NCBI RefSeq assembly: GCF_009792795.1
Contig: NZ_VKHQ01000005.1
Span: forward strand, 124,001 to 188,000
Source of the DNA: Cognatiluteimonas profundi
GTDB taxonomy: Bacteria; Pseudomonadota; Gammaproteobacteria; Xanthomonadales; Xanthomonadaceae
Length of the DNA stretch: 64,000 nucleotides
Direction: 5' to 3'
Of this stretch, positions 9,465 through 19,984 are shown one piece after another. A program made the position numbers and the translations under genes. How positions within the stretch are numbered: the stretch's first letter is position 1; every line of letters starts with the position of its first letter. A model generated the notes under the pieces. That model saw nothing but the letters and a program-made list of their open reading frames with translations, was not told the origin of the DNA and searched no databases.

Positions 9465-12400
9465 TCATGGCTGGTGATTTCCCGGCGGCGACGGTTTATT
9501 GCGTGTCATGCCCCGGCGTTGCAACAGTCGATACGCGGCGGGGATCACGAGCATCGAGAGCAATGGCGCGGTGATCATGCCGCCGACCATCGGTGCAGCG
9601 ATGCGCTGCATGATTTCCGAACCGGCGCCACCACCGACGAGGATCGGGAACAGACCCGCGAGGATGACGGCCACGGTCATGGCCTTGGGTCGAACCCGCT
9701 GGACGGCGCCTTCGCGGATTGCGGCGTCGAGTTCCGCCTCACCTGACTGCGGATTCGCCGCGAGCTGCTTTTCCCAGGCATGGCGCAGGTACAGCAGCAT
9801 GATGATGCCGAATTCCGCAGCCACGCCCGCCATGGCAATGAAGCCGATCAGCGTCGCGACCGACACGGCGTGTCCGAGTAGCCAGATCAGCCACAGCCCG
9901 CCGACCAGGGCGAACGGCACGCTGAGCATGACGATCGCGGCTTCGGCTGCACGGCGAAAGACCAGGAAGATCAGGGCAAAGACGATCACCAGCGTGATCG
10001 GCGCAACGACCTTCAGCCGGGCCGTCGCCCGCTGCAGGTATTCGTACTGGCCAGACCAGCTCACCGAGTAGCCGGCTGGCATCTGCATCTGCGTCGTAAC
10101 GGCGTGTTGCAGGTCCTTGACGACGGATCCGAGGTCGCGGCCGGCGACGTCGACGTAGACATAACTGGCGAGGCGACCGTTCTCGCTCTTGAGCATCGGC
10201 GGGCCGGTGGTGGCCGACAACACGGCGACCTGCCCCAGCGTCAGCTGCACACCGCCCGGCGCGACCAGCGGCAGCTGCGCCAGAGCCTGCGGCGTATCAC
10301 GCAAATTGCGCGGGTAGCGCACGACGATGGGATAGCGTTCGCGCCCCTCGATGGTTTCGGCGATCGGCTCGCCACCCACGACGGTACCGATGAGCCGTTG
10401 CACCTGCGCCTGGCTCAGCCCATAGCGTGCCGCCGCGTCGGTGCGTATCGCCACATCGAGGTAACGTCCACCGGTCACGCGCTCGGCAATCGCCGAATTC
10501 ACGCCAGGGACCGTGCGCGCGATCTGCTCGATGCGATCACCAAGTCGTGCCAGCACGGCGATATCCGGGCCCATCACCTTGATGCCGATCGGACTCTTGA
10601 CGCCGGTGGCGAGCATGTCGATGCGATTGCGGATCGGCGGAACCCACAGGTTGGTCAGGCCCGGTACGTGCACGGCGCGATCGAGTTCACCGCGCAGTTT
10701 CGCCGGTGTCATGCCGGGCCGCCATTGGCTGCGCGGCTTGAACGTCACCGTGGTTTCGAACATCTCCAGCGGCGCCGGATCGGTCGCACTGTCGGCGCGT
10801 CCGGCCTTGCCGAACACATGCGCGACCTCGGGGACGGTCTTGATCATGCGGTCGGTCTGCTGCAGCAATTGCGCCGCCTTGCCTGCCGACAGCCCGGGCA
10901 GCGCGGTCGGCATGTACAGCAGCGTGCCCTCGTCGAGTGCCGGCATGAACTCGCTACCCAGCCGCAGCAGCGGTAATGCACTCAGCAGCAGCGCGAGCCC
11001 GGCCAGCAGCAATGTCACGCGGGGGTTGCGCAGCACGACGTCCAGTGCGGGCCGGTAGATCGCGACCAGCGTGCGACTGACGGGATTGTCCTTCTCCGCG
11101 CGAATGCGGCCGCGGATCAAATAGCCCATCAACACCGGCGCCAGGGTGATCGCCAACACGGCGGCGGCCGCCATCGAATAGGTCTTGGTGAATGCCAGCG
11201 GGGAGAACAGCCGGCCTTCCTGTGCCTGCAGCGCGAACACCGGCACGAACGACAGCGCGATGACCAGCAGGCTCACGAACAGGGCAGGGCCGACCTCGGT
11301 TGCGGCCTCACCCATCAGCAGCCACCGCTCCTGCCCTTCGGGATCACGTCCGGTGCGTTCTCGGAAATGCTCCAGGTGCTTGTGCGCGTTCTCGATCATG
11401 ACCACCGCCGCATCGACCATGGCGCCGACGGCAATCGCAATCCCGCTCAATGACAGCAGGTTGGCGCTGATGCCCTGGTAGCGCATCACGATGAAGGCCG
11501 CCAGCACGCCGAGCGGCAGGGTGATGACTGCCACCAGTGCCGATCGCAGATGCCAGAGGAACAGCGCGCACACCAGCGTCACGATGAGGAATTCCTCCCC
11601 GAGCTTGCGGGTGAGGTTGTGGACCGACGCCATGATCAGTTCGGATCGGTCGTACACCGGCACGATCTCGACGCCGGCCGGCAGGCTTGCACGTAGGCCC
11701 TCGATGCGCTGCTTGACCGCCTTGATCGCGGCCAGAGCATTCTTGCCGTTGCGCAGGATGACCACGCCACCGGCGACTTCGCCTTCGCCGTCCAGTTCGG
11801 CGACGCCGCGACGCAGGGCGGGTCCGCGCCGCACCGTGGCCACGTCCTGCAACAGCACCGGCACGCCGTCGGCGCCCATGGCAATCGGAACGCGCTCGAA
11901 ATCCTGTCGATTGCGCAGGTAGCCTTCGCTGCGCACCATGACCTCCGCTTCGGCCTGTTCGATGACCGAGCCGCCGGTGGCGCCGTTGGCGTCGCGGATC
12001 GCTTCGACCAACTGATCGATGGTGATTCCGCGCGCTGCCAGCGCCTGTGGATCGGGAACGATCTGCCACGCCCGCACCATGCCGCCGATGCTGGCGACTT
12101 CGGCAACATCGGGAACGGTCTTGAGTTCGTAACGCAGGAACCAGTCCTGCAGCGCCCGCAACTCGCCCAGGTCATGGCGACCGGTGCGATCGACCAGCGC
12201 GTACTCGTAGATCCAGCCCAGGCCCGTCGCATCGGGGCCCAGCGTCGGACTGACCTGCGCAGGCAGCTTGTCGCGCGCCTGGCTGAGGTATTCAAGCACC
12301 CGCGATCGCGCCCAGTACAGATCGGTCTTGTCGTCGAACAATACGTATACGAAGGAATCGCCGAAGAACGAGTAACCGCGCACCGCGGTCACGCCCGGCA

Positions 12401-12626
12401 CGGAGAGCATCGTCGTGGTCAACGGGTAGGTGACCTGGTCCTCGACGATGCGCGGCGGCTGACCCGGCCACTCGGTGCGGATGATGACCTGGGTGTCGGA
12501 CAGGTCGGGCAATGCGTCCAGCGACGTGCCGGCCACCGACCAGATGCCCCAGATCGCAACGACCAATGCGCCGATCAGCACGAGTGCGCGGTTGGCAATC
12601 GATGCACGGATGATGCCGGCGATCAT
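9465..12626 (-). CDS. cusA: heavy-metal efflux RND pump, CusA/CzcA family
   Basis: A 1053-residue inner-membrane RND proton antiporter of full family length. The N-terminus ([18 protein letters not shown], then [18 protein letters not shown]) is typical of the monovalent-metal CusA branch. The TM4 signature [19 protein letters not shown] holds the proton-relay acid. The large periplasmic loops and duplicated 12-TM layout are complete. Its ATG overlaps the last bases of the adaptor gene (12623-12626, ATGA-type overlap), so cusB and cusA are translationally coupled. Cu(I)/Ag(I) specificity is inferred from the copLAB neighbourhood; the methionine triad was not checked by alignment. Confidence 0.95.
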   Translation of the reverse strand: MIAGIIRASIANRALVLIGALVVAIWGIWSVAGTSLDALPDLSDTQVIIRTEWPGQPPRIVEDQVTYPLTTTMLSVPGVTAVRGYSFFGDSFVYVLFDDKTDLYWARSRVLEYLSQARDKLPAQVSPTLGPDATGLGWIYEYALVDRTGRHDLGELRALQDWFLRYELKTVPDVAEVASIGGMVRAWQIVPDPQALAARGITIDQLVEAIRDANGATGGSVIEQAEAEVMVRSEGYLRNRQDFERVPIAMGADGVPVLLQDVATVRRGPALRRGVAELDGEGEVAGGVVILRNGKNALAAIKAVKQRIEGLRASLPAGVEIVPVYDRSELIMASVHNLTRKLGEEFLIVTLVCALFLWHLRSALVAVITLPLGVLAAFIVMRYQGISANLLSLSGIAIAVGAMVDAAVVMIENAHKHLEHFRERTGRDPEGQERWLLMGEAATEVGPALFVSLLVIALSFVPVFALQAQEGRLFSPLAFTKTYSMAAAAVLAITLAPVLMGYLIRGRIRAEKDNPVSRTLVAIYRPALDVVLRNPRVTLLLAGLALLLSALPLLRLGSEFMPALDEGTLLYMPTALPGLSAGKAAQLLQQTDRMIKTVPEVAHVFGKAGRADSATDPAPLEMFETTVTFKPRSQWRPGMTPAKLRGELDRAVHVPGLTNLWVPPIRNRIDMLATGVKSPIGIKVMGPDIAVLARLGDRIEQIARTVPGVNSAIAERVTGGRYLDVAIRTDAAARYGLSQAQVQRLIGTVVGGEPIAETIEGRERYPIVVRYPRNLRDTPQALAQLPLVAPGGVQLTLGQVAVLSATTGPPMLKSENGRLASYVYVDVAGRDLGSVVKDLQHAVTTQMQMPAGYSVSWSGQYEYLQRATARLKVVAPITLVIVFALIFLVFRRAAEAAIVMLSVPFALVGGLWLIWLLGHAVSVATLIGFIAMAGVAAEFGIIMLLYLRHAWEKQLAANPQSGEAELDAAIREGAVQRVRPKAMTVAVILAGLFPILVGGGAGSEIMQRIAAPMVGGMITAPLLSMLVIPAAYRLLQRRGMTRNKPSPPGNHQP

Positions 12627-13903
12627 GGCTGTCGTTGCCGGTCGGGACTGTTGCGCGGCGCTGGCGCGTCGCCACGCGCAGGCGCGCCCGCTTCGGCGTC
12701 GGATGTCACTGTCGGACTGCCAAGTCGATCCAGTCCACCGGACAAATTCGCTTCGGAATCCAGCAGGAATTCGCCCGACGCCACGACGCGTTCACCGCCC
12801 TTCAATCCCGACAGGACTTCGGTCATGCCGGCGCCGCTGCGGCCTGGAACCACTGCCACGGGATGAAACCTGCCGTCATCGCCGAGCACGATGACATGCG
12901 ACTGTGCGCCGGCACCGATCAGTGCGTCCGAAGGCACCAAGGGATGGTCAGTACCCGCAGCCGGCTTCAACGTGACCTGCGCGAACATGCCGGGCGCCAG
13001 CAAGCCATCGGGATTGTCGATGACGATGCGCGCACGTTGCGTGCGGCTGCCCACATCGACCTGGGGAAGCAACGCCTCCACGCGCCCGCGGAATACGTGG
13101 CCTGGCACGGCATCGACGGAGGCTTCGACCGCCGTGCCGGTCGCGATGCCACCCAGGCCGGCCTGCGGCACCGCGGCTTCGAGCCAGACCGTCGTGCTGC
13201 CATTGATGCGGAACAGCAGCGTGCCCACCGGAGCGGACTGGCCTTCGCGGACACCGATCTCGCTGACGACCCCGGTGATTGGCGACGTCAACGTGATGCT
13301 GCCGCCATGGCCACCGCCGGTTCCCACTGGCAAACCCAGCACCCGCAGGCGTGTGCGTGCGGCCGATTGCAGGTCACGCGCTGATGCGGACTGCGCGTGG
13401 CCCAAGGCGTGCGCTTCGGCCAGCGCCGAGCTCCATGCAGGCGCCAGCACGCTGGCCAACGGTTGGCCAGCGTGTACTGATTCAAACGGCGTCCTGACGT
13501 AAAGCCGTTCGACGATTGAATCCACGCGCGCGCTCACCACGCGTTCCTGGCGCAGATCCCAGCCAATGCTGCCGGGCACATGGATCGTGCTTTCAAGGCT
13601 GCCTCGCGCCACCACGACCGTGCGCATGCCGAGGCTCTGGCGGAGTCCCGGCGCGACGGCAACACCTCCGTCATTCGCATCGCCCGCATATTTGGGAATC
13701 AGCTTCACGTTCATGGACGACTTGCCGGGCTTCGCGTAGCGCTCTTGCGGCATCATCGGGTCGTACCAGTACAGCACTTTGCGCTGAGCCGGCGCGACTG
13801 ACGCGGCTTGGGTGGTGCCACGCGAGTGGCCCATCCAGTAGCCAAGTCCGACGCCGCCCAGTAGGAACAACGCCGCTGCGGCGACGAGATGGATGCTCCT
13901 CAT
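12623..13903 (-). CDS. cusB: periplasmic adaptor (membrane fusion) protein of the Cus efflux system
   Basis: A 426-residue adaptor starting [21 protein letters not shown], a membrane anchor or signal. A CusB-type metal-binding head follows, with [21 protein letters not shown]. Then come the split lipoyl/beta-barrel parts ([39 protein letters not shown]) and a hairpin. The start at 13903 is chosen because its ATGA overlaps the TGA of the outer-membrane component gene; a longer upstream reading frame would run back into that gene. The C-terminal 30 residues are acidic, proline-rich and probably disordered. It passes periplasmic Cu(I)/Ag(I) to CusA and bridges CusA to CusC. Confidence 0.93.
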   Translation of the reverse strand: MRSIHLVAAAALFLLGGVGLGYWMGHSRGTTQAASVAPAQRKVLYWYDPMMPQERYAKPGKSSMNVKLIPKYAGDANDGGVAVAPGLRQSLGMRTVVVARGSLESTIHVPGSIGWDLRQERVVSARVDSIVERLYVRTPFESVHAGQPLASVLAPAWSSALAEAHALGHAQSASARDLQSAARTRLRVLGLPVGTGGGHGGSITLTSPITGVVSEIGVREGQSAPVGTLLFRINGSTTVWLEAAVPQAGLGGIATGTAVEASVDAVPGHVFRGRVEALLPQVDVGSRTQRARIVIDNPDGLLAPGMFAQVTLKPAAGTDHPLVPSDALIGAGAQSHVIVLGDDGRFHPVAVVPGRSGAGMTEVLSGLKGGERVVASGEFLLDSEANLSGGLDRLGSPTVTSDAEAGAPARGDAPAPRNSPDRQRQP

Positions 13904-15183
13904 GGCTGCTTCTCCATCGGGAGCAGATACGCCAGCGCAATCCACGCCTGCGCCAGTGCCCCCAGTTGTTGCGCATACACCAACTGTGCATCGAGGTCAT
14001 CGCGCCGGGAGTCGAGCCAGGGCTGCAAGGCCCCGCCCGCCCGATAAGCCGCCAGCGTCGCCTGGCTGCGGTCGTGCGCGAGGGGCAGCAGCGAATCCCG
14101 GTAGAGCGCGATCTGGCGCTTGAGTCCTTGCCATCGCGCGATGTCAGCGCGGACACGGGCGACCTCCTGCCTGTGACGATCCTCCCGGCTCGCAAGCGCA
14201 GCCTGGTAATCCGCTTCGCGCGCGGCCACGCCCCGATCCTGGCGGTCGCGCGTGAACAGTGGCAGGCCGACGCCAATCTCGAACGTCAGCATGTCGTCGC
14301 GACCATGCTCGCGCTGACCGTATGACGCACCGACGCTCCAGTCCGGATGCCTTTCCGCGCGTGCAACGTCGACGGCAGCCGCGGCTGTCTCGAGTTGCGC
14401 GGATGCCGTCAGCAGTGGAGCAAGCCGATCGATGCGCGCCAGCAGTCCCGCTTCCGAAACCGGCAGTTCGTTGAAACCGACAGCGTCCGTCGTGGCGTCG
14501 ACGTCCGCATCCCCGATCCAGCGCGCCAGTCCCGCCTGCGCGCTTTGGCTGTCGGCGCGGGCGGCTTCGATCCGGCTGTCCAGTTCCAGCAACGCGGCCT
14601 TGCTGGCCAGCGCATCGCCGGCCGATCCATCGCCACCAGCCAGCCTGGCCTTGGCGAGCGACACCACCAGCGCGGCTTGCTGGCGCAACCGCTGCAGGCC
14701 CAGCAGCTGCTGCTGCGCCGTCCACAATTGCGTCCATGCATCGGCGGCACTGCGCCGCACGTCGAGTCGCTCGGCTTCCGATTGCGCCACCGCTTCGTCC
14801 ACCTGCCGTGTCGCGAGGCGCTGGCGCGCATCGCGCTTGGCGCGCGCCGGGATCTCCTGGCGCAGGCCGATCTTCTTCATCGTCATGAAGTCGGCGCCGG
14901 TGTTGAACGCATCCGATCCGGTCACCGGCAGGTTGTCGATGCCTACGGTCAACATGGGATCGGGCAAGGCGCCTGCGCGTGCGGCGTCCTGCTGCGCGGC
15001 CGTTACGCCGGCACGGCGCGCATCGAGCATCGGCGCCTGGTCGACGGCCAGGCGCACGGCGTCCTGCAGGGAGATCTCGCGAGTGGTGGCCGATACCGGC
15101 AACGACACCGTGAACGACAAGCACAGGCACAGCGTGCAGGCCGTGCGGCGGGCAACGCCACGATGGGATTCGATGGTCAACAT
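13900..15183 (-). CDS. cusC: TolC-family outer-membrane channel of the Cus efflux system
   Basis: A 427-residue protein with a cleavable signal (TACTLCLCLSFTVSLPVSA) followed by two OEP repeats dominated by long amphipathic helices (ISLQDAVRLAVDQAPMLDAR, then QQDAARAGALPDPMLTVGID). FEIGVGLPLFTRDRQDRGVA is the classical second-repeat strand of CzcC/CusC proteins. It is first in the cusC-cusB-cusA order and overlaps cusB by four bases. The start at 15183 follows a modest SD (GGAGG in the upstream GAGGCTTC region). It forms the trimeric outer-membrane duct of the tripartite pump. Confidence 0.92.
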   Translation of the reverse strand: MLTIESHRGVARRTACTLCLCLSFTVSLPVSATTREISLQDAVRLAVDQAPMLDARRAGVTAAQQDAARAGALPDPMLTVGIDNLPVTGSDAFNTGADFMTMKKIGLRQEIPARAKRDARQRLATRQVDEAVAQSEAERLDVRRSAADAWTQLWTAQQQLLGLQRLRQQAALVVSLAKARLAGGDGSAGDALASKAALLELDSRIEAARADSQSAQAGLARWIGDADVDATTDAVGFNELPVSEAGLLARIDRLAPLLTASAQLETAAAAVDVARAERHPDWSVGASYGQREHGRDDMLTFEIGVGLPLFTRDRQDRGVAAREADYQAALASREDRHRQEVARVRADIARWQGLKRQIALYRDSLLPLAHDRSQATLAAYRAGGALQPWLDSRRDDLDAQLVYAQQLGALAQAWIALAYLLPMEKQP

Positions 15184-15256
15184 GAAGCCTCCGAAACGAC
15201 AGCAGTACGAACGGGCGACATGCAGTCGCCGCCGACTTATGAGGTCATTTGGAGGC

Positions 15257-15637
15257 CTAGATCAGGAGGCTGCAGTACTGCAGGCGCGGTGGTGGATCCG
15301 AACGGGCGATCGGGATGTCGGTACACACCGCGATGCGGGATAGCGGTTGCAGACCCGATGCGGAATAGCCTGGCGATGGCAACGCCAGCGGGGGAACCGA
15401 CAGCTTGGCTGCATCGGTTGCCGCCGTCTGGTCGGGATGGCAGTGCTTCGTACAAAGTCCCAGGTCGGGCTGCACGTGCGCGATATCCATTCCGGCGCAA
15501 TCGCCGGCCATCGCCGACATGGCGACGCGGCCAGTGTCCGTGGGGCACAGGTAAGCGGCCAACGCGGCTTGCTGCAACAGCAGGCAGAAGATGGCCATCA
15601 AGGCCACCCTCATGCGCTTGCGGACGTATCGGGACAT
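15257..15637 (-). CDS. small secreted protein of copper-resistance clusters
   Basis: A 126-residue protein with a signal peptide (VALMAIFCLLLQQAALAAY), paired residues CPTD ... CAGMD ... CTKHCHPDQ that could bind metal, and a C-terminus PPPRLQYCSLLI. The start at 15637 (MSRYVRKRMRV) places positive residues directly before the hydrophobic core. The end resembles DUF2946-type proteins, which sit beside copper genes in many Proteobacteria, but I am not certain of membership. It precedes cusC by 73 bases on the same strand and is plausibly a periplasmic copper-binding accessory. Confidence 0.72.
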   Translation of the reverse strand: MSRYVRKRMRVALMAIFCLLLQQAALAAYLCPTDTGRVAMSAMAGDCAGMDIAHVQPDLGLCTKHCHPDQTAATDAAKLSVPPLALPSPGYSASGLQPLSRIAVCTDIPIARSDPPPRLQYCSLLI

Positions 15638-15811
15638 TACGGCGATACTACTCCGGGCTCGTCCGGCAGAGTCTGCCGATCTGCCTTCCGCCGCGTTGAT
15701 CCAGGTCAATCGGGATCGCATCGCCGGCCTGCGGACCTCGTTGCGGAACCTCCTCGCAGAGCGGGGGAGTCGCTCGCATTGCCGGAACCAGTTCGCCGAT
15801 TCCCGCTGCCA

Positions 15812-16897
15812 TCATTGCGGCAGCTCTTGCGACGCCCACTCGACCTTGGTGATCAGCCACCCCGTCGCCGTCTTTTTCAATGTCAGCATTTCAGTGTTCT
15901 GCAGTGAGATCGGCTTTCCGTCACGACTCGTGTGGATGTCGCTGCGGCTGGCGACCATCGCGGTCTCGCCCATCGGCATCGAACCCCGCGACAACAACTG
16001 GACCCGAGCATCCTTCAGGAATGCGATGTCCTCGCCAAGGTGCAGGGCCGCGTATTGCTCCCGCGACTGTGTCTCATTGCCCTCACTGATGGTGGCTCCC
16101 GGCGCAAGCAAGGCCAGCGCGGCAGTGCGATCGCCCTTCTGCAATGCGGCACGGAACGTGTCGGCTGCCGCTTCCGCTGCTGGTTCGGCTTTCGGCTCGA
16201 AGCCTGGCAGCGATGGTGTTGCTTCAGCCTTGCCGACAGCCTCTCCATGACTATGCCCGGCTTCACCGGTGCTGTCGTGAACTGCGGCGGAGGCCGCACC
16301 GGCCATGGACATGCCCCGCATTCCGGCCCCATGACCTTCTTCCGCCTTACCCTGGTGGTGACCACCTTCCATGTCTTCATCTGGCGGAGCCCTTGCAACG
16401 ATGTCCGCGTATTGCGCGGGCGTCAGGTTCGGCAGTTTCTGCAGGAAAGCGACCATGCTCCAGATGGTCGCATCGTCGTGGGTCAGTCCCCATGCCGGCA
16501 TCGCGCTCATCTTGACGCCGTGCTTGATCACCCAAAATGCGTCCCGCGGATCAATCCGAAACGTGGACAGGTTCGGTGGCTGCGGATACAGGCCAGGCCT
16601 GATTTCGGAATCCTCCACGCCGGGTGCGAGATGGCAGCCGGTGCACATGGCCGCATATTGACCAGCTCCCTTGAGGACGAGTTGTGGATCCTCCAGGTTG
16701 GGCATCTTCAGATCCTGCGCGCGGACGTGGATGGAACGCGCCCGCAACGTTTGCATCAACATCAGCATCGGGCGGGTGTGAGGGTCGTCGGCGCCGACGT
16801 TGTAGATGCCAAACCAGACATAGCCAGCGAACAAGGCCATCGCCGCTACCAGCAGCAGCGCCCCACGAACGATTGATTTGCGAGTCAAGAAAGCCAA
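15812..16897 (-). CDS. membrane-anchored cytochrome c fused to a C-terminal NTF2/SnoaL-like domain
   Basis: 361 residues in three parts. An N-terminal anchor (GALLLVAAMALFAGYVWFG) is followed by a mono-haem class I cytochrome c domain with CTGCH at residues 85-89 and a candidate axial methionine in KMSAMPAWG. A linker rich in His, Met and Gly comes next (EDMEGGHHQGKAEEGHGAGMRGM). From about residue 235 there is an NTF2-like fold typical of DUF4440 (RAALQKGDRTAALALLAPGA, SREQYAALHLGEDIAFL). It lies 15 bases after copB, inside the copper cluster. Electron transfer tied to copper oxidation, or metal sensing by the His/Met linker, is possible but inferred only. The domain combination is discussed under findings. 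Confidence 0.85.
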   Translation of the reverse strand: MAFLTRKSIVRGALLLVAAMALFAGYVWFGIYNVGADDPHTRPMLMLMQTLRARSIHVRAQDLKMPNLEDPQLVLKGAGQYAAMCTGCHLAPGVEDSEIRPGLYPQPPNLSTFRIDPRDAFWVIKHGVKMSAMPAWGLTHDDATIWSMVAFLQKLPNLTPAQYADIVARAPPDEDMEGGHHQGKAEEGHGAGMRGMSMAGAASAAVHDSTGEAGHSHGEAVGKAEATPSLPGFEPKAEPAAEAAADTFRAALQKGDRTAALALLAPGATISEGNETQSREQYAALHLGEDIAFLKDARVQLLSRGSMPMGETAMVASRSDIHTSRDGKPISLQNTEMLTLKKTATGWLITKVEWASQELPQ

Positions 16898-16912
16898 TGT
16901 CGAATCCCTTTG

Positions 16913-18025
16913 TCAGAACCAGAGCCGCAGGCCCGCCACGAAGCGGGTGTCATTGCTGTCTTCCCCCGAGGCCCTGCGAAAGCCGGCTGTGGGCCCAAAC
17001 GCACGCTCGCGCGTGAGGCCGATGTAGGGCGCGAGGCGGCGCGTGAATTCGTAGCGCAGCCGCAAGCCCACCTCGGCGGTGCTCAGACCCGAACCATTCC
17101 CGCGGCGGGGATCATCCTGTCCAAACAGATTGACCTCGATACGCGGCTGCAGCACCAGGCGATTGGTCAGCAATGTTTCGTACTCGACGTCCACACGTGC
17201 GGCGGTCTGACCGCCCTGTCCCATGTAGGCCGTGGCGTCGACCTCGAACTTGTACGGCGCCATGCCTTGGATGCCAATTGCGGCGAAATCCTGCGATGCA
17301 CCTGGCTTGAAGTCATGGCGGACGCCGGCGACGACGTCCCACCATGGCGCGACGCTGTGACCGAACAGGATTTCGAGATCGGCTGATTCGGTGCGGCCAG
17401 CGATGCGCGCGCCTTCGCTGCGCAGCCAAACGCGATTCATGTCAGTGCCGATCCAGGCCCTGCCATCCCATTGCAGTCCGACCCCCTTGTCTGCGTTCCA
17501 GGCTTCCAGTCGATCGAATAACGTGAAGCTCTGGATGCTGTCGTCGTGCACGGGATGATCGTGGGCCGGCGGCCGTGCGGCCGCGCGATCAGCGTCCGTG
17601 AGCGGAGGGATCGCGGTATGCGCTTGCGCTGACGGCGCCTGGGTCGCGTGATGCATCGCGTCGTGGTCCATCGGCTCCATGCCCGGCATCGCACCCATGT
17701 CCATCTCGCCCATGGTCGCGTCGTCCGCGCCCCCGGAATTGCCGGCGGGCACGACCATGTCATGCGAATGCGCGGATCCCCCCGGCGTTGCGGCGGCCTT
17801 CCGTGCTTGCACGGGTCTCCGCGGTGTCGCCGCAGGCGGCTTGATCGCTTTCTCCGACCCCACCTGCTTCCTCGTTGCCTTGGGCTTCTGCGCCGGCATC
17901 GGCGTGGACATCGGCATGCGCATGTTCGGATCCATCTGCTGCGCGGCAGCCGGGCCGGACAGCCATCCCGTCGCTACCGCTGCGACCAGCGCGATGGACA
18001 CGAATGTGGGCTTCATGGCAGTCAT
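16913..18025 (-). CDS. copB: copper resistance protein B (outer membrane)
   Basis: 370 residues. The signal peptide (SIALVAAVATGWLSGPAAAQQ) is followed by a Met/His/Pro-rich region with MDPNMRMPM, MGEMDMGAMPGM and HDAMHH. From about residue 150 comes the PcopB beta-barrel domain, with RAWIGTDMNRVWLRSEG and a terminal aromatic strand FVAGLRLWF suited to BAM recognition. The start at 18025 (MTAMKPTF) is picked because its ATGA overlaps the stop of copA; the alternative ATG is at 18016. It binds or sequesters copper at the outer membrane together with CopA. Confidence 0.95.
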   Translation of the reverse strand: MTAMKPTFVSIALVAAVATGWLSGPAAAQQMDPNMRMPMSTPMPAQKPKATRKQVGSEKAIKPPAATPRRPVQARKAAATPGGSAHSHDMVVPAGNSGGADDATMGEMDMGAMPGMEPMDHDAMHHATQAPSAQAHTAIPPLTDADRAAARPPAHDHPVHDDSIQSFTLFDRLEAWNADKGVGLQWDGRAWIGTDMNRVWLRSEGARIAGRTESADLEILFGHSVAPWWDVVAGVRHDFKPGASQDFAAIGIQGMAPYKFEVDATAYMGQGGQTAARVDVEYETLLTNRLVLQPRIEVNLFGQDDPRRGNGSGLSTAEVGLRLRYEFTRRLAPYIGLTRERAFGPTAGFRRASGEDSNDTRFVAGLRLWF

Positions 18026-19869
18026 TCCGCCACCTCCACTTCCCGCATCATTCCCGCTTCCATGTGATACAGCAGGTGGCAGTGGTAGGCCCAGTGGCCC
18101 AGCGCATCGGCACGCACGCGATAGCTGCGCCTGGTGCCCGGCGGCATGTCGATCGTGTGCTTGCGCACCTGGAAGTTGCCCTGCTCGTCTTCCAGGTCGC
18201 TCCACATGCCGTGGAGGTGGATCGGGTGGGTCATCATCGAATCGTTGACCAGCACGATGCGAAGGCGCTCGCCGTAATTGAAGCGGAGCGGCTCCGCGCT
18301 GGAGAATTTCTGGCCGTTGAACGACCATGCGAACTTGTCCATGTGTCCGGTCAGGTGCAACTCGATGTCGCGGCCGGGATCGCGGCCATCAGGATCCTCG
18401 AATGCGCTCCTGAGCATCGCGTAGCTCAGCACCATGCGACCGTTGTCGCGCAGGCCGATTCCGGGATCGTCGAGTCTTGGTGTTGGCGAGGGGCTGCGCA
18501 TGTCGACCAGCGGATTGCCGCTGGCAGGCCGCATGTCCATTTCGCCCATGTCCATGGTGGACATGTCCTGCGACTGCGCTGTAGACCCCGGAGGCGCGGA
18601 CACGGCGGCTTGCGGCATGTCCATTCCGGCCATTCCGTCGTGGCCGGTTGCCGCCGTCGCATGGCCTCGCTCGACAGAAGCGCGGCTGGCGTGCGCCATG
18701 TCACCCATGCCCATGTCAGCCATCGTCAGGATCGGTCGCGGATCGACCGCCGGAACCGGAGCGCGCAACCCTTCGCGGACTGCCAGCGTGCCACTGACGT
18801 AGCCGGTGCGGCCCAGGTCCTGGGCAAAGATCGTGAAGGCATCCTGGCCGGAAGGTTCGACGATCACGTCGTACACCTCGGCGGTGGCGATGCGGAACTC
18901 ATCGATCGTCACCGGATGCACGTACTGCCCGTCGGCGGCGACGACCGTCATCTTCAATCCAGGGATGCGCACGTCGAAATGCGTCATCGACGAACCATTG
19001 ATGAAGCGTAGGCGGACTTTTTCGCCGGAGCGGAACAACCCGGTCCAGTTTCCCAGCGCCGTCGTGCCGTTCATCAGGTAGGTATAGGTATTGGCGTTGA
19101 CGTCCGACAGGTCGGTCGGCGTCATCCGCATCCGGCCCCACATCCTGCGGTCCGCAAGCGTGGGCTCGAGGCCGTTGCGATCCACGTCGTGGATGAAATC
19201 ACCAACGGTGCGTCTGTAATGGTTGTCGTAGCCCGACATTTTTTTCAGCCGCGAGAACAGCGCGGCGCCATCCAGGTCGGTCCAGTCAGTGAGCATCACG
19301 ACGTAGTCGCGGTCGTAGGCGAAGGGCTCCGGATCGATCGGATCGATCACGATCGGCCCGTAGAGTCCCATCTGTTCCTGGAATGCGGAATGGCTGTGGT
19401 ACCAGTAGGTGCCGCCTTGGCGGACGGTAAACCGGTAGTGGTAGGTCTCGCCGCGGCCGATGCCGTCAAAGCTGATGCCCGGCACGCCGTCCATGTTGGC
19501 TGGCAGCAGGATGCCGTGCCAGTGGATCGACGTCTCATGGCCGTGGACGGAACCCATCGGCAATGCATTCGTGACGCGAAGATTCACGGTCGTGCCTTCT
19601 CGCCAGCGCAGCAACGGTGCCGGCAGCGATCCATTGACCGTCACCGCCGGTCGCGTGCGGCCGGTGAAATCCATCAACGTCTGTCCGATCGTCAGGTCGA
19701 ACTCCGTGCCCGACATCACGTTCGGGGTGCCGCCCTTTGTCGCCCAGCTCGATCTTGGCCACAGGCCCAGGCCGGCAATGGCCCCCCCCACCGCCAAGCC
19801 CTGCACGAAACGCCGTCGGGATGGCTTCGGCAGCCCGTCGGCTCCCGAGTCGAAAGAATCAGATGACAT
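18022..19869 (-). CDS. copA: copper resistance multicopper oxidase (periplasmic, Tat-exported)
   Basis: 615 residues with a twin-arginine signal (SRRRFVQGLAVGGAIAGLG). Copper ligands appear as HWHG, WYHSHS, HPIHLHG and the T1/T3 motif HCHLLYHMEAGM near the C-terminus. A long Met-rich insert (MADMGMGDM, MAGMDMPQA, MSTMDMGEMDM) lies between the second and third cupredoxin domains, as in PcoA/CopA. It oxidises Cu(I) to the less toxic Cu(II) in the periplasm. The start at 19869 (MSSDSFDSG) gives a normal Tat leader. A further in-frame ATG at 19902 would add 11 residues. It is 115 bases after copL. Confidence 0.97.
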   Translation of the reverse strand: MSSDSFDSGADGLPKPSRRRFVQGLAVGGAIAGLGLWPRSSWATKGGTPNVMSGTEFDLTIGQTLMDFTGRTRPAVTVNGSLPAPLLRWREGTTVNLRVTNALPMGSVHGHETSIHWHGILLPANMDGVPGISFDGIGRGETYHYRFTVRQGGTYWYHSHSAFQEQMGLYGPIVIDPIDPEPFAYDRDYVVMLTDWTDLDGAALFSRLKKMSGYDNHYRRTVGDFIHDVDRNGLEPTLADRRMWGRMRMTPTDLSDVNANTYTYLMNGTTALGNWTGLFRSGEKVRLRFINGSSMTHFDVRIPGLKMTVVAADGQYVHPVTIDEFRIATAEVYDVIVEPSGQDAFTIFAQDLGRTGYVSGTLAVREGLRAPVPAVDPRPILTMADMGMGDMAHASRASVERGHATAATGHDGMAGMDMPQAAVSAPPGSTAQSQDMSTMDMGEMDMRPASGNPLVDMRSPSPTPRLDDPGIGLRDNGRMVLSYAMLRSAFEDPDGRDPGRDIELHLTGHMDKFAWSFNGQKFSSAEPLRFNYGERLRIVLVNDSMMTHPIHLHGMWSDLEDEQGNFQVRKHTIDMPPGTRRSYRVRADALGHWAYHCHLLYHMEAGMMREVEVAE

Positions 19870-19984
19870 GTTTGTCTCCGTACCAAACGTGAAAGGCGGC
19901 AACGGTGAACGTTGCCAGGCCTTGCGGCGCGCGAGCTGGAAACGCCCGGCGCAGGCGATGGGCGCCCGAAGGCGCGTTGCACGC

